From positions 345,001 to 409,000 of the forward strand of contig JAJGOT010000198.1 of the NCBI GenBank assembly GCA_022457155.1: DNA of 64,000 nt. Reading direction: 5' to 3'. Of this stretch, positions 33,805 through 43,899 are shown in pieces (position 1 is the stretch's first letter; every line of letters begins with the position of its first letter). The notes below the pieces were generated by a model. The model was given only the letters and a program-made list of their open reading frames with translations, did no database searches and had not been told where the DNA came from. This DNA is from Cladopsammia gracilis. Taxonomy: Eukaryota > Cnidaria > Anthozoa > Scleractinia > Dendrophylliidae. The translations under genes were made by a program, and so were the position numbers.

Positions 33805-34559
33805 TATGGCGCGCCATGTGTAGCAAAATTGCTTTTCGATAAAAAACAACGTAAAGCAACGAAATAGATCGAAAAGCAATGAAATATTTCGAAAAGTCAT
33901 GAAATACGAACCCATCGTAATGAAACCCAACGCTCGAAATATGCCGGTTGTCATGGTTGTAGCATGTAACACGAAGCTTTCGAAAGTTCGTCTCCACCCC
34001 ACCCCAAAAGCAAAGTTGATTATCCTTTCTAGGAGTCGGTGAGGGCGTTTTGTTCTAGTTTCCAGTCCCCTTGATACGCGATTCACTTCGAGCACGCGTT
34101 TGATTTTGGTCTGTACTTTTAGCAAAACAGATCAAGAAATGCGTCCACGAGCTCCCTCCAAGCGATAGAATAATGGTGAACAATATAGCGAAGGCGAACG
34201 AGAAAAAGTTAAGCGTATATAAAAACCAAAATAACTGAAAACCTATGAAAATTGCTTCGTTGCAACAGAAGCAACAGAACAGTTCCAGAATTTGTGGACG
34301 AGAGAGACACGGGGAAGAGCACGTCATATATGAAGACACATTTCCTCTATAGCAACAGGCCATACCTTGGCAACCGGCATATTTCGAAAAGATCGCATTA
34401 CTTTCGAAAGGATCACATTCCTTTTCGAAAGGATCACATTACTTTTCGAAAGGATTGCATTACTTTTCGAAAGGATCACATTGTATTTCGAAACCTATTA
34501 ATTACTTTTCGACATATAATAAATAGAAAAGCAATTTTGCTACACATGGCGCGCCATAT
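33805..34559. mobile_element. 755-bp TIR element with TTTCGAAA-type arrays
   Basis: The ends TATGGCGCGCCATGTGTAGC and GCTACACATGGCGCGCCATA are perfect inverted repeats continuing through AAAATTGCTTTTC. The flanks TAGTCA (33799-33804 and 34559-34564) are identical, with a TAGTCAT overlap possible. Just inside the right end, a unit of about 25 bp containing CTTTTCGAAAGGATCACATT repeats five times; related units lie inside the left end in inverse orientation. The internal ORFs show no transposase domain. Confidence 0.8.
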
Positions 34560-34564
34560 AGTCA

Positions 34565-35493
34565 TGCGCGATACATGAAATATCTAATTATTATAGTCGT
34601 GGCTCAAATTGTCGTGTATCGGATTGATTATGATAACCGAGAACCTGACAATACAACAAGGTTAGAAATTTTAGAACAAGTAATGGCACCTTTTATAAGT
34701 TTCTTTTTCGCACAAGACGCAGTCAAGAGGAAATGGAACCCCAAAGTATCCAATTTATTGTGGAAAGGAAGACTCGAGATGTGACCTTTTGGCACGAGAC
34801 TACTTTGCGTTTATGGTTTCTGCAGAAGTACCATCAGTTCCTTACTGTCGTTAATTGTCTTCTACTTTTTTCTGAAATTCAGTAAAATTCTCGTAAATTC
34901 TTCACGTTACAGAAATATTGTCAGCACAAATCCAGCGTGCAATTGAAGTTATCGGTGCCACAGGATACCCACAAACTCCATACCAATGAACACAGTTGTT
35001 CTCACGAGTACGCTTTCTGATGTTTGCTGTACAATTACTTAAATATTTAAAATTAGTTAAAAAGCTTGATGCTCTCCTGGGGTCTACGTTTTTGAAATTG
35101 CTGACCTCTATGAAGCTAAATCCAAAAAACACTTCAAATTTGCTAAAAATCTTCAAGGCCTCTCAGATAATACACTGCGTGGTCACTTGTGTTGCAACAG
35201 TGTTGAAATCCACCACGGATCTCCTTGAGTACCCATTACTTTAAAGTTGATCGATTTGTTTTGACTAAGGGTGGTGAATTCCGTCTATGCAGATAAAAAG
35301 AAAATGCGCTTTCCGATTGATCGGGTTATGCAAACGCCGATAAAACAATCCGGGCGATTGAGAGGGCTCTGACCAATGATATTCCAAATACTGAGATCGA
35401 ATGATTGCACCGCCGCCAACTGAGTGTTATTGATTTCCATCTTGATCAACGCGTCCACTCGAATACTGCTCTTTTAACGCTGAATGTAAAACT
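34565..35493. other. 5-prime flank of the TMEM151-family gene
   Basis: No exon is recognised. The promoter is presumably close to 35494, but I see no diagnostic core element. Confidence 0.4.
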
Positions 35494-38400
35494 ATGTTTG
35501 AAAACTGGATGGAAGAGTGTCCATGCTGCTCCATTTTCCTAAACATTGTCACCTTTTCGTGTCTTGTCGTCACGGTATGGGCGCTCGGTGATAACACAGA
35601 ACGAGACGGGCTCGCTCCGCGCGATGCAGCCGCGTTGCCAGCAGTGATATTTCTCCTTCTTTACGCCTTCTATCTGATCGAGTGCTACCACGCCGCAACT
35701 AGACACTATTTGCGAATAGCCAAGCAAGAATCGGCGATGGAATACATCAATACGATCAGACAGCAGTCTCCTGTGATATCATTCAAAGCGACGGGTTGGC
35801 ATTACGAACAAAAGCAAAGATCAGTGCCCTACAGAGACTTGATGGGAAAACTAAAGGAACGAACCGAGTCGTATCAGGAGAGAGTTGTGGCTTTTAACGA
35901 ATCAGAGGCGTTCAGGTAGGATTGTTAGACAAAGATATAACATTGTTTTCTTGAAACGCAGATGTTATTTATTCGACATATTTTTTTCTCTGAATAACTT
36001 AGAGGTCATAAATAACTTGAAATCAATACCATATAACGATTTTGCATACATACGATAAACAGAACAAGAAATAAACTACTAGTTTTAAACTGTAAAAACT
36101 AACGTGAAAACGGGATTTATATAGAAGCGAGTCGTAAAATTCCATACGGAAGTAGATTTGTTTTTTAAGTAAACATCCTAGCGTTTTAGTCCTCAGGCTG
36201 AAAAAAGTAAAAATCATTGTTCGTTGAAAGACCCTTAAAAGAATGTCGCGTATCATGTAATTGAAAACTCGAGGTGTTTATCATATATACGATTAGGGCT
36301 TTAAAGTTTGTCAATTAAAAACCGCTTGAAATACTTTTAAAATCGTATATAAACTCATATAAACCTCAAAGCAGATTTGCAACTAATTTATCCTGATTAT
36401 CAGCACGCTTAAAAGCAAGTCATGAAAGGGTCAACAGGAGAATCTGGAGTAAATTATCCCAATGAAACGATTACCGCTTGATAGTTTTTTTTTATAACCT
36501 TTTTTATACAAAGAGTTCCAAAAACCAAAATTCAAGAAAATTCCAAATTTCATAATATGAGATAATGAAAAACAAATGGTACCATGCAAAAGTCGTGGAA
36601 GAGGATTCATTTGAATGGTCACACCATAGGATTTCGTTGACAGATTTAAAAATACATGTCTCCATAATTGAACCCTAGCCCCAGTAGCTACGGGTCAGCA
36701 CCAAATGTCTCCTTGTAATATCAATGCTTTATCATTCAGCCGGGGTTATGAATCAAGGATATGATCACCGAAGATGATTTACCTTGATATTGTAACAACT
36801 TCTCCCCTACTGCTAAAATAAAAGTATAGAGACAAGAAAGGAGTTGTTTTTCATATTGGCGATGAAAGGGTTAAGCCCAGTCTTTCCTGGACTGACAGCC
36901 CACGGTTCATATAACCTTAGACTGTGGATGAAATCCTACAGTGTGATACAGTGTGACCAAATGAAAACTGTTGCACAGTACTTTGCTGTGGTGCTTGACT
37001 GCAAAACAGTACAGTCGTATTTTTTGTTGTGGTCATACACTGTACGAATGCGCGCGGTCTTTTAACGAAAGGTCTAGAGCGAGTGTGAATACGGTGAGTA
37101 GGAAGCAGTCTACTGCAGTGCTGTTTATTATGCTGTACACGGTGGTTCTAAATTATGCGTCAGTGAAAACGCTTTAGTTAAACTACACAGAACATTACTT
37201 TCATGATCTGTACAAACTGGTTCTAACTTTTAAATTTGTGGATGAACTGAAGATGAAAGCTATCGAGCAGCTGCACAAGGTGGTTCAAACCGAGCTTTTG
37301 GCCGGGATAAAGTGTCACGTTGAAAACTATCAAGCAGCACTTTAGCTCAGTGACGCCGCGGCGCCGCGCTGATTATTCCTTTCACTCTGGAGTCAATGTA
37401 AAAAGGATCTGTAATGTAGCTCTAACTTTTGAGTCGATGGACGAAATCCTGTAGTGTGACCATTCAAAAGAAACCTCTTCGGCAGTACTTTTTTGGTAAC
37501 ATTTGTTTTTTAATATTTTACAAAGTTAAATATGGGATTTTTCTTGAATTTTGATGTTTGGCACTCTTGGGAGTGAAAGGATTAATAAATTACAAAGTAT
37601 AAAGAACAATTTAGATATGTCTAAAAGCCTCATGTACACATTCATGCAATATAGTCGATTCATGTCACACTCGACGTTGACCCTAAGGGTTTGTTTTGAG
37701 TTTAAAAACAAAGGTATAGACAAAAAAATATTAAGATGTCGACAATAAGACTAGTTTGTCTGTAAGTCCGATATATTCATGCAATATAGTCGATTCCGTC
37801 AAACTCGACGTTGACCCTAAGGGTATATTTTAAGTTTGATGTAATAACAAAGGCATGGAGAAAAATGAAGATTTCGAAAATAAGTGTGTCAAAAATCCCT
37901 TTATATTCATACAATTCAGTCCATTTATGTCAACCTTACCTAAGGGTATATTAAGTTTAAAAATTCAGATGTCGACAACAAATATGTCTAAAAGCTCTTT
38001 CATAAAGTATAATTCCGTGTCACTCAGGCGGTTAATGATATATGGACAAATAAGGTAAAAAAAAAATGAAATTTACAGAGAATTTAACTAAAAGCAAAAG
38101 GTGAAAAGTAGACACAATAACTGAAAGGGAGAATTTCCATAATCCGGGGAGAAAGAATATTATACAAGTGATTTGTTTTACTCCGTAGTCTTCAGTAGCC
38201 TGTTCCAGGCGTTCAGATAGTGTGGAGGGCGCGAAGGAGCAGGCGAAAAAAAAAAAAAAAAGGAAAATTGCGATGCGAGTGGGAAAAAAAAAGAGGAGTC
38301 CTCTCTCCCCACTCTCACCTCGTTTTCCCGCCAGTTCACGCGTCGGCCTTTCCTGCGCGCCCTCCCTGGCCACTATCTGAAAGCCTAGAACAAGGGCTGT

Positions 38401-39070
38401 CCACATGATGTTCCAAATTGTTGAAAAAAGTAAGGATGCTCAAAATTACTCAGAAAGCTCAAAAGTTGCTCAAAAAATCTAAAAGTTTCTCAAAAGTTGC
38501 TCCAAAATCCTAATGTTCCTTTTCATATTTACTACACTTGAAGTTGCTAATTACCTATTCCAACCAAAAACCATTTTTTGCTGTTCCTTGACTCCTGAGC
38601 TTTAAATAACTTGCTAAATCAAGTTACAACATTTTCTCATTTTCTTCCAATATTACTTACACATACAATCAATCTTATGGCTGAATAATGTTTAACATCG
38701 CCATTGTCCGGGAAGAGGGGGCAGGCCATAACCATGAAAACACGATAGATATACGTTTTTATAAAACTGTTTTTATCTCTAGGAATTTAGTATTTTTAGC
38801 TGTATGGAGAAAGAGTCCGTATAATCTTAGATGACATAATAAGGCCGTCGTTCCGCGATTTTCCACATATTATATGAAAAACTCTATACGTAGGAACTTT
38901 GTTTCGGATTTTTTCAATGGGTCTTGTAATTTTAAACAATTTTCCAGAAAAGTAAAGTTAGATCCCTCATTTAGGGAACTTAATTTTAACAGTTTATCTG
39001 TTCAGTCGGTGCCTTAGAAGATGTCCGATTTTACATTTTATATTTAAATTTTAGAAATTCTTGTACGTTT

Positions 39071-39115
<45 letters not shown>

Positions 39116-39231
39116 CAGTAGCAGTAGCAGTAGCAGTAGCAGTAGCAGTAGCAGTAGCAGTAGCAGTAGCAGTAGCAGTAGCAGTAGCAGTAGCGGTAGT
39201 AGCGGTAGTAGCGGTAGTAGTAGCGGTAGCG

Positions 39232-39314
<83 letters not shown>

Positions 39315-39784
39315 CGTAGTAGTCGTAGTAGTCGTAGTAGTAGTAGTAGCAGCAGTAGCAGTAGCGGTAGCGGTAGCGGTAGCGGTAGCGGTAGCGGTAG
39401 TGGTAGTGGTAGTGGTAGTGGTAGTGGTAGTGGTAGTAATATAGTAAACTTTATTTAAGTGTCAGAGTATTTAGCTTACTAACTAATTGTGGACACTAAA
39501 TAAGTAAAAATAAATATAAATTATGCTAAGATGGGTTAAAATTTACAATTGCTCACTATCTAAAATTTTTACATTTAAAACGTGATATAAAATAATCGAT
39601 CAATATACAAAGTCATTAAAAAAATAAATAACTGATCATGAATTACTTCTTCAAATCATCTTACCTTTTTAATCTTAGTTAATATTAAGAAGGTATTATA
39701 TTTTTCTAGTTTTATTATAGTTTAGTACACGACACCTCAAGCATGTTAATTGCTTTAATTACTGATCGTGTTTAAATAAAGGAT

Positions 39785-39820
<36 letters not shown>

Positions 39821-39977
39821 GAGTGATTTTACTTCATCTGTGAAACACTATCTAACAATTAGTGTGTGATAGTCAAAATTAAACAAAAGAAAACAAAGGA
39901 ATTATAGTCTAAAAGTGCGTACTATTCTACTAACTTTTTCACAGATGAAGTAAAATCACTCTACTACTACTACTACC

Positions 39978-40024
<47 letters not shown>

Positions 40025-40242
40025 CACTACCACTACCACTACCACTACCACTACCACTACCACTACCACTACCACTACCACTACCACTACCACTACCACT
40101 ACCACTACCACTACCACTACCACTACCACTACCACTACCACTACCACTACCACTACCACTACCACTACCACTACCACTACCACTACCACTACCACTACCA
40201 CTACCACTACCACTACCACTACCACTACCACTACCACTACCA

Positions 40243-40305
<63 letters not shown>

Positions 40306-41577
40306 GGTACCTTGGGAAGGACCCCCATTTATAAGTTGTAAGTAAACCTGTAATAGCTCTTAGGATAGGTACCAACAACGCAACGCTCTTTATACGAGAC
40401 TCTAGTACCTGATAACTGTAGTGTGGTATGTCCTTGTCACCTTTATATTGGAACCCGAGGCGCGTTAAAGCTGACATTCCTTGAGGGGTGACAGGGTACT
40501 TCAACATGCATATGGAAGTGAACGGGGTAAATCGTGTTACTACTTGGGATGCCATGATCTTTATGTGAGAGAAACACTGAACCTCTTCAAAATGAAAATG
40601 AATTCGTACGTATATTCAACAAGATTCTTTTAGGATTTCTTTTCAAATTTCCGACAACCCCTATCATAACGTTTTGTTCCATCCACCACCACCTGCGTCG
40701 AACTCCCGTCCCCATGGATAAGGCATAAGCGACCATAATATATCGCAATATGAGAGTTCTCACCTGTATGGTAATAACAGGGACCTTTAGCAACCACGAC
40801 GGCATCGGCAGCGAGAACGGCGCGCACAAAATAATAGGTTTAATGGGTGAGAACAATGCCTCTGCATGTGCGTTACATTTGATACATTTCTTTGACATTC
40901 ATTGCAAAACAACAACGTCAAATGATCAACTTGTAGGTTTCGTGGAGAACTTGAACGTACGACGGTTATTTTCCTTGAAAGCCGTCCCTACGAATTCAGC
41001 TCCTGGATAATTCAGTCAAATTAGGCAAATTAAACAAATTGGAAAAATTTCAAAGTAGATAAAAATAGCGTAAACTCTTTTTTTAATGATGTTTTCTTTG
41101 GTGTTGCCGTCGTGGTTGCTAAAGTACCCCATGTTTGTGGATTAGTTCTGCCAGTCAAACATTTTGTTAATTGATGAATTTTATTTCATCCTCCACAGTT
41201 TTACGAGATGGACTGATGTAACCGAGCTTCCCGAAGGACTGGAAGATTACAGTTTGGCCAGACTCGAAATAACCAAAGCCTTCCATTTTGCGAACGAGCC
41301 AACTAAAACTATCTTTACCAATCTCTCTCACGCCTTCCAAGCGCGCAATAGACATCGGGACAGATACATGGATTACACGGAAGAAGTTACGATCGACGGT
41401 TTTGAAGACCACGTGACTGCTTACGTAGATCCTCGTAAAAGAGAGTGGTGGATTGTATCAAAGTGGTATTGGGTTTTCTCGGCCCTGCTGATGTCCTGGT
41501 TTTATCGGTGGATGATCGCGAGAAGAACTTGCAGAATTTCTGTAAACATTTTGAAACAGGTGGAAGTGTGCTTTTGA
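35494..41577 (+). CDS. TMEM151: TMEM151-family transmembrane protein, two (or three) exons
   Basis: Predicted multi-pass membrane protein of the TMEM151 family; molecular function is not established here. Exon 1 is 35494-35915 and ends TTCAG before GTAGG. Exon 2 is 41199-41577 after CCTCCACAG. The phases match (AG plus T gives Ser) and the stop is at 41575-41577, giving 266 residues. Hydrophobic segments lie at about 12-32 and 48-66. The YAFYLIECYHA stretch matches the family LLxECYH motif, and RQQSPVISFKATGWHYE matches its ASPxxWWxAxxYHY region. Exon 2 carries LARLEITKAFHFANE, like the family RLRFTKCFSFAN, and a C-terminal hydrophobic segment at about 224-246. The protein is shorter than the vertebrate paralogues, which have long C-tails. 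A donor-like CAG/GTGGAA at 41560 could instead splice to 41905-41946. The 5.3-kb intron is filled with repeats. Confidence 0.88.
36415..36665 (-). repeat. Dispersed repeat copy in TMEM151 intron
   Basis: The minus-strand copy carries the TTCATTTGAATGGTCACACC core and an AAAATTCCAAATTTC region as in the other copies. Confidence 0.65.
36895..37345. repeat. Mixed satellite monomers and a partial MITE
   Basis: Diverged satellite pieces (GTGGATGAAATCCTACAGTG; CTGTTTATTATGCTGTAC) surround 36998-37090. That inner stretch is a fragment of the MITE family at 19523: ACTGCAAAACAGT, GTCGTATTTTTTG, GAATGCGCGCGGTCTTT. The MITE probably inserted into a monomer and then lost its right half. Confidence 0.6.
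37376..37583. repeat. Dispersed repeat copy with inverted ends
   Basis: CCTTTCACTC at the left and GAGTGAAAGG at the right suggest the dispersed repeat is itself a roughly 200-bp TIR element. The core matches 13843-14040. Confidence 0.65.
37610..38000. repeat. Degenerate tandem repeat, TMEM151 intron
   Basis: CATGCAATATAGTCGATTC, CTCGACGTTGACCCTAAGGG and TGTCGACAA motifs recur about three times in order between 37640 and 37990 with increasing divergence. Confidence 0.6.
38196..38398. mobile_element. MITE with CCTGTTCCAGGCGTTCAG ends
   Basis: The left end contains CCAGGCGTTCAGATAGTG and GGAGGGCGCG. The right end contains CGCGCCCTCC and CACTATCTGAAAGCC in inverted orientation. Poly-A and purine runs lie inside. 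Related to 15583-15835. Confidence 0.75.
38399..39069. other. Intron sequence with TTGCTC-type repeats
   Basis: 38430-38510 repeats CTCAAAAGTTGCTC, the same motif as the element at 46976-47325, suggesting a fragment of that family. The rest is unassigned. Confidence 0.5.
39070..39439. repeat. TAG-type triplet array (370 bp)
   Basis: Blocks of (TAG)n, (CAGTAG)n, (TAG)n, (CGGTAG)n and finally (TGGTAG)n. Translations of poly-Val/Ala are artefacts. The array is the reverse-complement type of the array at 39962-40303. Confidence 0.95.
39440..39784. other. AT-rich spacer between triplet arrays
   Basis: No gene or repeat end is recognised. Confidence 0.5.
39785..40303. repeat. CTA-type triplet array, split by a MITE
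   Basis: (CTA)n at 39785-39820 resumes after the MITE as (CTA)n, then (CTACCA)n at about 40019-40250, then (CTA)n again. The CTACCA block is the complement of the TGGTAG block of the left array, so the two can pair. Confidence 0.95.
39821..39961. mobile_element. 141-bp TA-flanked MITE, copy 1, inside (CTA)n
   Basis: GAGTGATTTTACTTCATC and its exact inverted counterpart close the element, with TA on both sides. The TA target was supplied by the CTA repeat itself. A Tc1/mariner-type non-autonomous element is likely. Relatives lie at 59528 and 60613. Confidence 0.9.
40304..41198. other. Distal intron, unassigned open stretches
   Basis: On the minus strand, an ATG at 40555 opens about 82 codons that run straight into the triplet array. 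A second open stretch (40630-40827) has a varied composition including CYYHTGENSHIAIYYG. Neither has a recognised domain nor convincing splice sites. I leave them as possible fragments of an unknown repeat. Confidence 0.35.
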
Positions 41578-41904
41578 GAGTTCTTTTCGTAAGGTTGACC
41601 CGTATCTGTTCAAACGACGACCGTGATTGGCCAGCTGTAATTGCGCCTATCTTTAAAAACAGTAGCAACTATAGATTATTAGGACTAATGACATTAGAGG
41701 TCTGGAAGTGGTGCCAGACGAATGACAGGATTTGGCAACTGCCAGAAACTGACTAGTACCACAATTTAAGTTAATTAAGTAAAAACATGGTTTCCGTTTT
41801 TGAAATTAGCTCGTCTCAATGTAAAGTTATAGCGTCAAGAGCCCTTAAAATGAAAAATGCCGAACTATGTCATTTAGTGTCAATACTGAATCGTCCTTTT
41901 ACAG

Positions 41905-41946
41905 AAGGTGTGCTGGAAAGCAGAGGCTCGGCTAAAGATAAGCTGA
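41905..41946 (+). CDS. Possible alternative last exon of the TMEM151 gene
   Basis: A strong acceptor (CGTCCTTTTACAG) precedes 41905. Joined in phase 0 to the donor at 41560, it encodes KVCWKAEARLKIS and then a stop. Before the downstream insertion, an AATAAA would have lain about 45 bp after this stop, which supports a terminal exon. Speculative without RNA evidence. Confidence 0.35.
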   Translation, partial: KVCWKAEARLKIS

Positions 41947-42097
41947 AATATTTCTAAGGTACAATTTTAATTAAAAAGAAGTGACTTAGAAAAACATTTA
42001 ACTATAAAAAATTGCGACAAAACATTTCTTAAAAACATTGTAAAATTTTAAAAAGCTAAAAAGCTGACGACGTTTCGACGTTACCGTAACGTCATTA

Positions 42098-42533
42098 TCA
42101 AGTCAAAAATGTATAAAAACTAGGTTCTATAAATACTAAAACGAACAATAAATGATGAAAATAATTGCGAAAATCACAACTTAAAACAAAAAGTTTCGCA
42201 CGTATGGAGTCCGTTTGGACGTTCAAATTAGGTTTGAATTTCTTGATGTAAAGCATTTCAAACACTAAACAATCAAATTTGCCTTGACACCTTCTCAGAA
42301 TCTTAAAATGGCTCTCATTCAAAAGATCGCTCCCACCGTGCGCTTCATGTAAATGTTTGCCAATTGCCGAATTTTTGTGCTCAGCAACACGTTGAAAAAG
42401 GTGCCGGGCTGTGTAACCGACATAATCTGCATCGCACAGATCACATACAAAACGATAAACAACGCATTGCTGATTGACAATTGACGGCTTGGCTTCTTTA
42501 GGTTTGAGATCTTGTTCTAATTTCCTGCTAGTA
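42098..42533 (-). pseudogene. GIY-YIG endonuclease end, left arm of the dimer
   Basis: Mirror copy of the right-arm coding region. A one-base indel removes the stop found in the other arm, so the frame runs on past AKLFV into the former 3-prime UTR. It lacks the reverse transcriptase, so it is a truncated copy. Confidence 0.8.
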
Positions 42534-42549
42534 TAAGATTGGCCCTACT

Positions 42550-42915
42550 TTGCAGCCAGTTTTTACTAGCAGGAAATTAGAACAAGATCTCAAACCTAAA
42601 GAAGCCAAGCCGTCAATTGTCAATCAGCAATGCGTTGTTTATCGTTTTGTATGTGATCTGTGCGATGCAGATTATGTCGGTTACACAGCCCGGCACCTTT
42701 TTCAACGTGTTGCTGAGCACAAAAATTCGGCAATTGGCAAACATTTACATGAAGCGCACGGTGGGAGCGATCTTTTGAATGAGAGCCATTTTAAGATTCT
42801 GAGAAGGTGTCAAGGCAAATTTGATTGTTTAGTGTTTGAAATGCTTTACATCAAGAAATTCAAACCTAATTTGAACGTCCAAACGGACTCCATACGTGCG
42901 AAACTTTTTGTTTAA
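42550..42915 (+). pseudogene. GIY-YIG endonuclease end, right arm of the dimer
   Basis: The frame encodes VVYRFVCDLCDADYVGYT, then ARHLFQRVAEHK, GKHLHEAHG and FEMLYIKKFKPNLN. These correspond to the GIY, YVG, Arg-helix, His and catalytic Glu parts of the GIY-YIG domain that ends Penelope-like polymerases. The catalytic motifs look intact. Everything N-terminal (the reverse transcriptase) is missing, and no promoter is seen. Dead as an element, but well preserved and so probably young. Confidence 0.85.
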
Positions 42916-43115
42916 GTTGTGATTTTCGCAATTATTTTCATCATTTATTGTTCGTTTTAGTATTTATAGAACCTAGTTTTTATACATTTTTGACTTGATA
43001 ATGACGTTACGGTAACGTCGAAACGTCGTCAGCTTTTTAGCTTTTTAAAATTTTACAATGTTTTTAAGAAATGTTTTGTCGCAATTTTTTATAGTTAAAC
43101 AATTTTAATTGCTGA

Positions 43116-43121
43116 AATAAA
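43116..43121 (+). promoter_or_regulatory. Candidate poly(A) signal of the TMEM151 gene
   Basis: AATAAA five bases after the right copy of the 12-bp target duplication. Without the insertion it would lie about 16 bases from the target site, close behind the TMEM151 coding region. This makes it the likely original signal. Confidence 0.45.
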
Positions 43122-43802
43122 GTATTGGGAGAAAATATAAATTATTATTGTGGATGTCAGTTCTAGTTGTTTACCTTATTGCGTCGACGAAGGAGACGCT
43201 TCCTAATCTTGTCGGCTAAGCGAAACGAATCGAGAAAAGTGTCGGTACCAAATCTGCGCCATCCTGAAACGTCACAATAGTATCCAGCATGCTTAGCGCG
43301 TCGACTAGGCGGAACGAATCGAGAAAAGTGTCGGTACCAAATCTGCGCCATCTTGATTAAACATATGCTGGATGCAACTTCCAGACATTGAGATATCTAC
43401 ATTTATTTAGTCGGTAAAATCCTTGCGGATATCACACAAAGTACTGAGGCGTATCATTTCAGAATCGGAGAAATATAAACCGAAATGAAATCAAGACAAA
43501 TATACTATATATGTAGGAAAAATCTGAGACCTTTCGGAGTACACAGCACGGCAGAATTGAAGGATTTTGCCCGATTCCACGGTGGTAGTGTGTATTTGTT
43601 TGACGTCGACCCGACATTTTTGCCTGCGTGACATATCTCGTGACATAGCCCCTTTCAACAGTGGCTGAAACTGAGGTACTACGTACGGTCAAGACGAGGT
43701 GTCACGGTATAAGGAGACGCACTATAATCTATGATTACTACTAGTATTAATTAATTAACCATACCCCCTTGGAGTCAATAGACCTTTTTACAGTTGTGTG
43801 CT
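43122..43802. other. Intergenic DNA with an 89-bp two-copy repeat
   Basis: AACGAATCGAGAAAAGTGTC and GGTACCAAATCTGCGCCATC occur twice in direct orientation (43224 and 43313), 89 bp apart. No gene is seen. Confidence 0.6.
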
Positions 43803-43899
43803 ATACAAACCTTCCTGTTTTTTCCATGTAAATCATGTTGAACAAAAACTAGGTAGCATAAGAACGTGATTTACACATGAAAAGCGAGAAGGTTTGTAT
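43803..43899. mobile_element. Small palindromic MITE
   Basis: ATACAAACCTTC with CATGTAAATCA pairs with TGATTTACACATG and GAAGGTTTGTAT in a 97-bp stem-loop. Confidence 0.6.

Larger units (their letters stand above)
41973..43098. mobile_element. Inverted Penelope-like dimer with 12-bp target duplication
   Basis: The left arm (41997-42533) and right arm (42564-43099) are almost perfect reverse complements, separated by a 30-bp spacer. The whole is flanked by identical ACAATTTTAATT (41961-41972 and 43099-43110). Each arm holds a GIY-YIG endonuclease end plus its 3-prime UTR. The copies face outward from the centre, so the 3-prime ends lie at both outer edges. The arms differ by at least one base: a one-nucleotide indel after AAACTTTTTGTTT. 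Confidence 0.9.

Noticed and set aside
34380..34500. CRISPR-like array
   Set aside because: Units of about 25 bp are contiguous without unique spacers, lie in a eukaryotic TIR element, and no cas genes exist.
39061..39444. Long Val/Ala ORF on the + strand
   Set aside because: Translation of a TAG/CAGTAG/TGGTAG triplet array; no start context or domain.
39939..40555. Ser/Gly- and Val-rich ORFs on the minus strand
   Set aside because: Mostly translation of the CTA/CTACCA array; the non-repeat N-terminal part has no recognised domain or splice support.
40630..40827. Minus-strand open stretch with varied composition
   Set aside because: Begins at a non-ATG codon, has stops on both sides and no recognised family; kept only as an unassigned note.
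41445..41756. 103-codon ORF overlapping TMEM151 exon 2
   Set aside because: Out-of-frame shadow of the TMEM151 coding exon.
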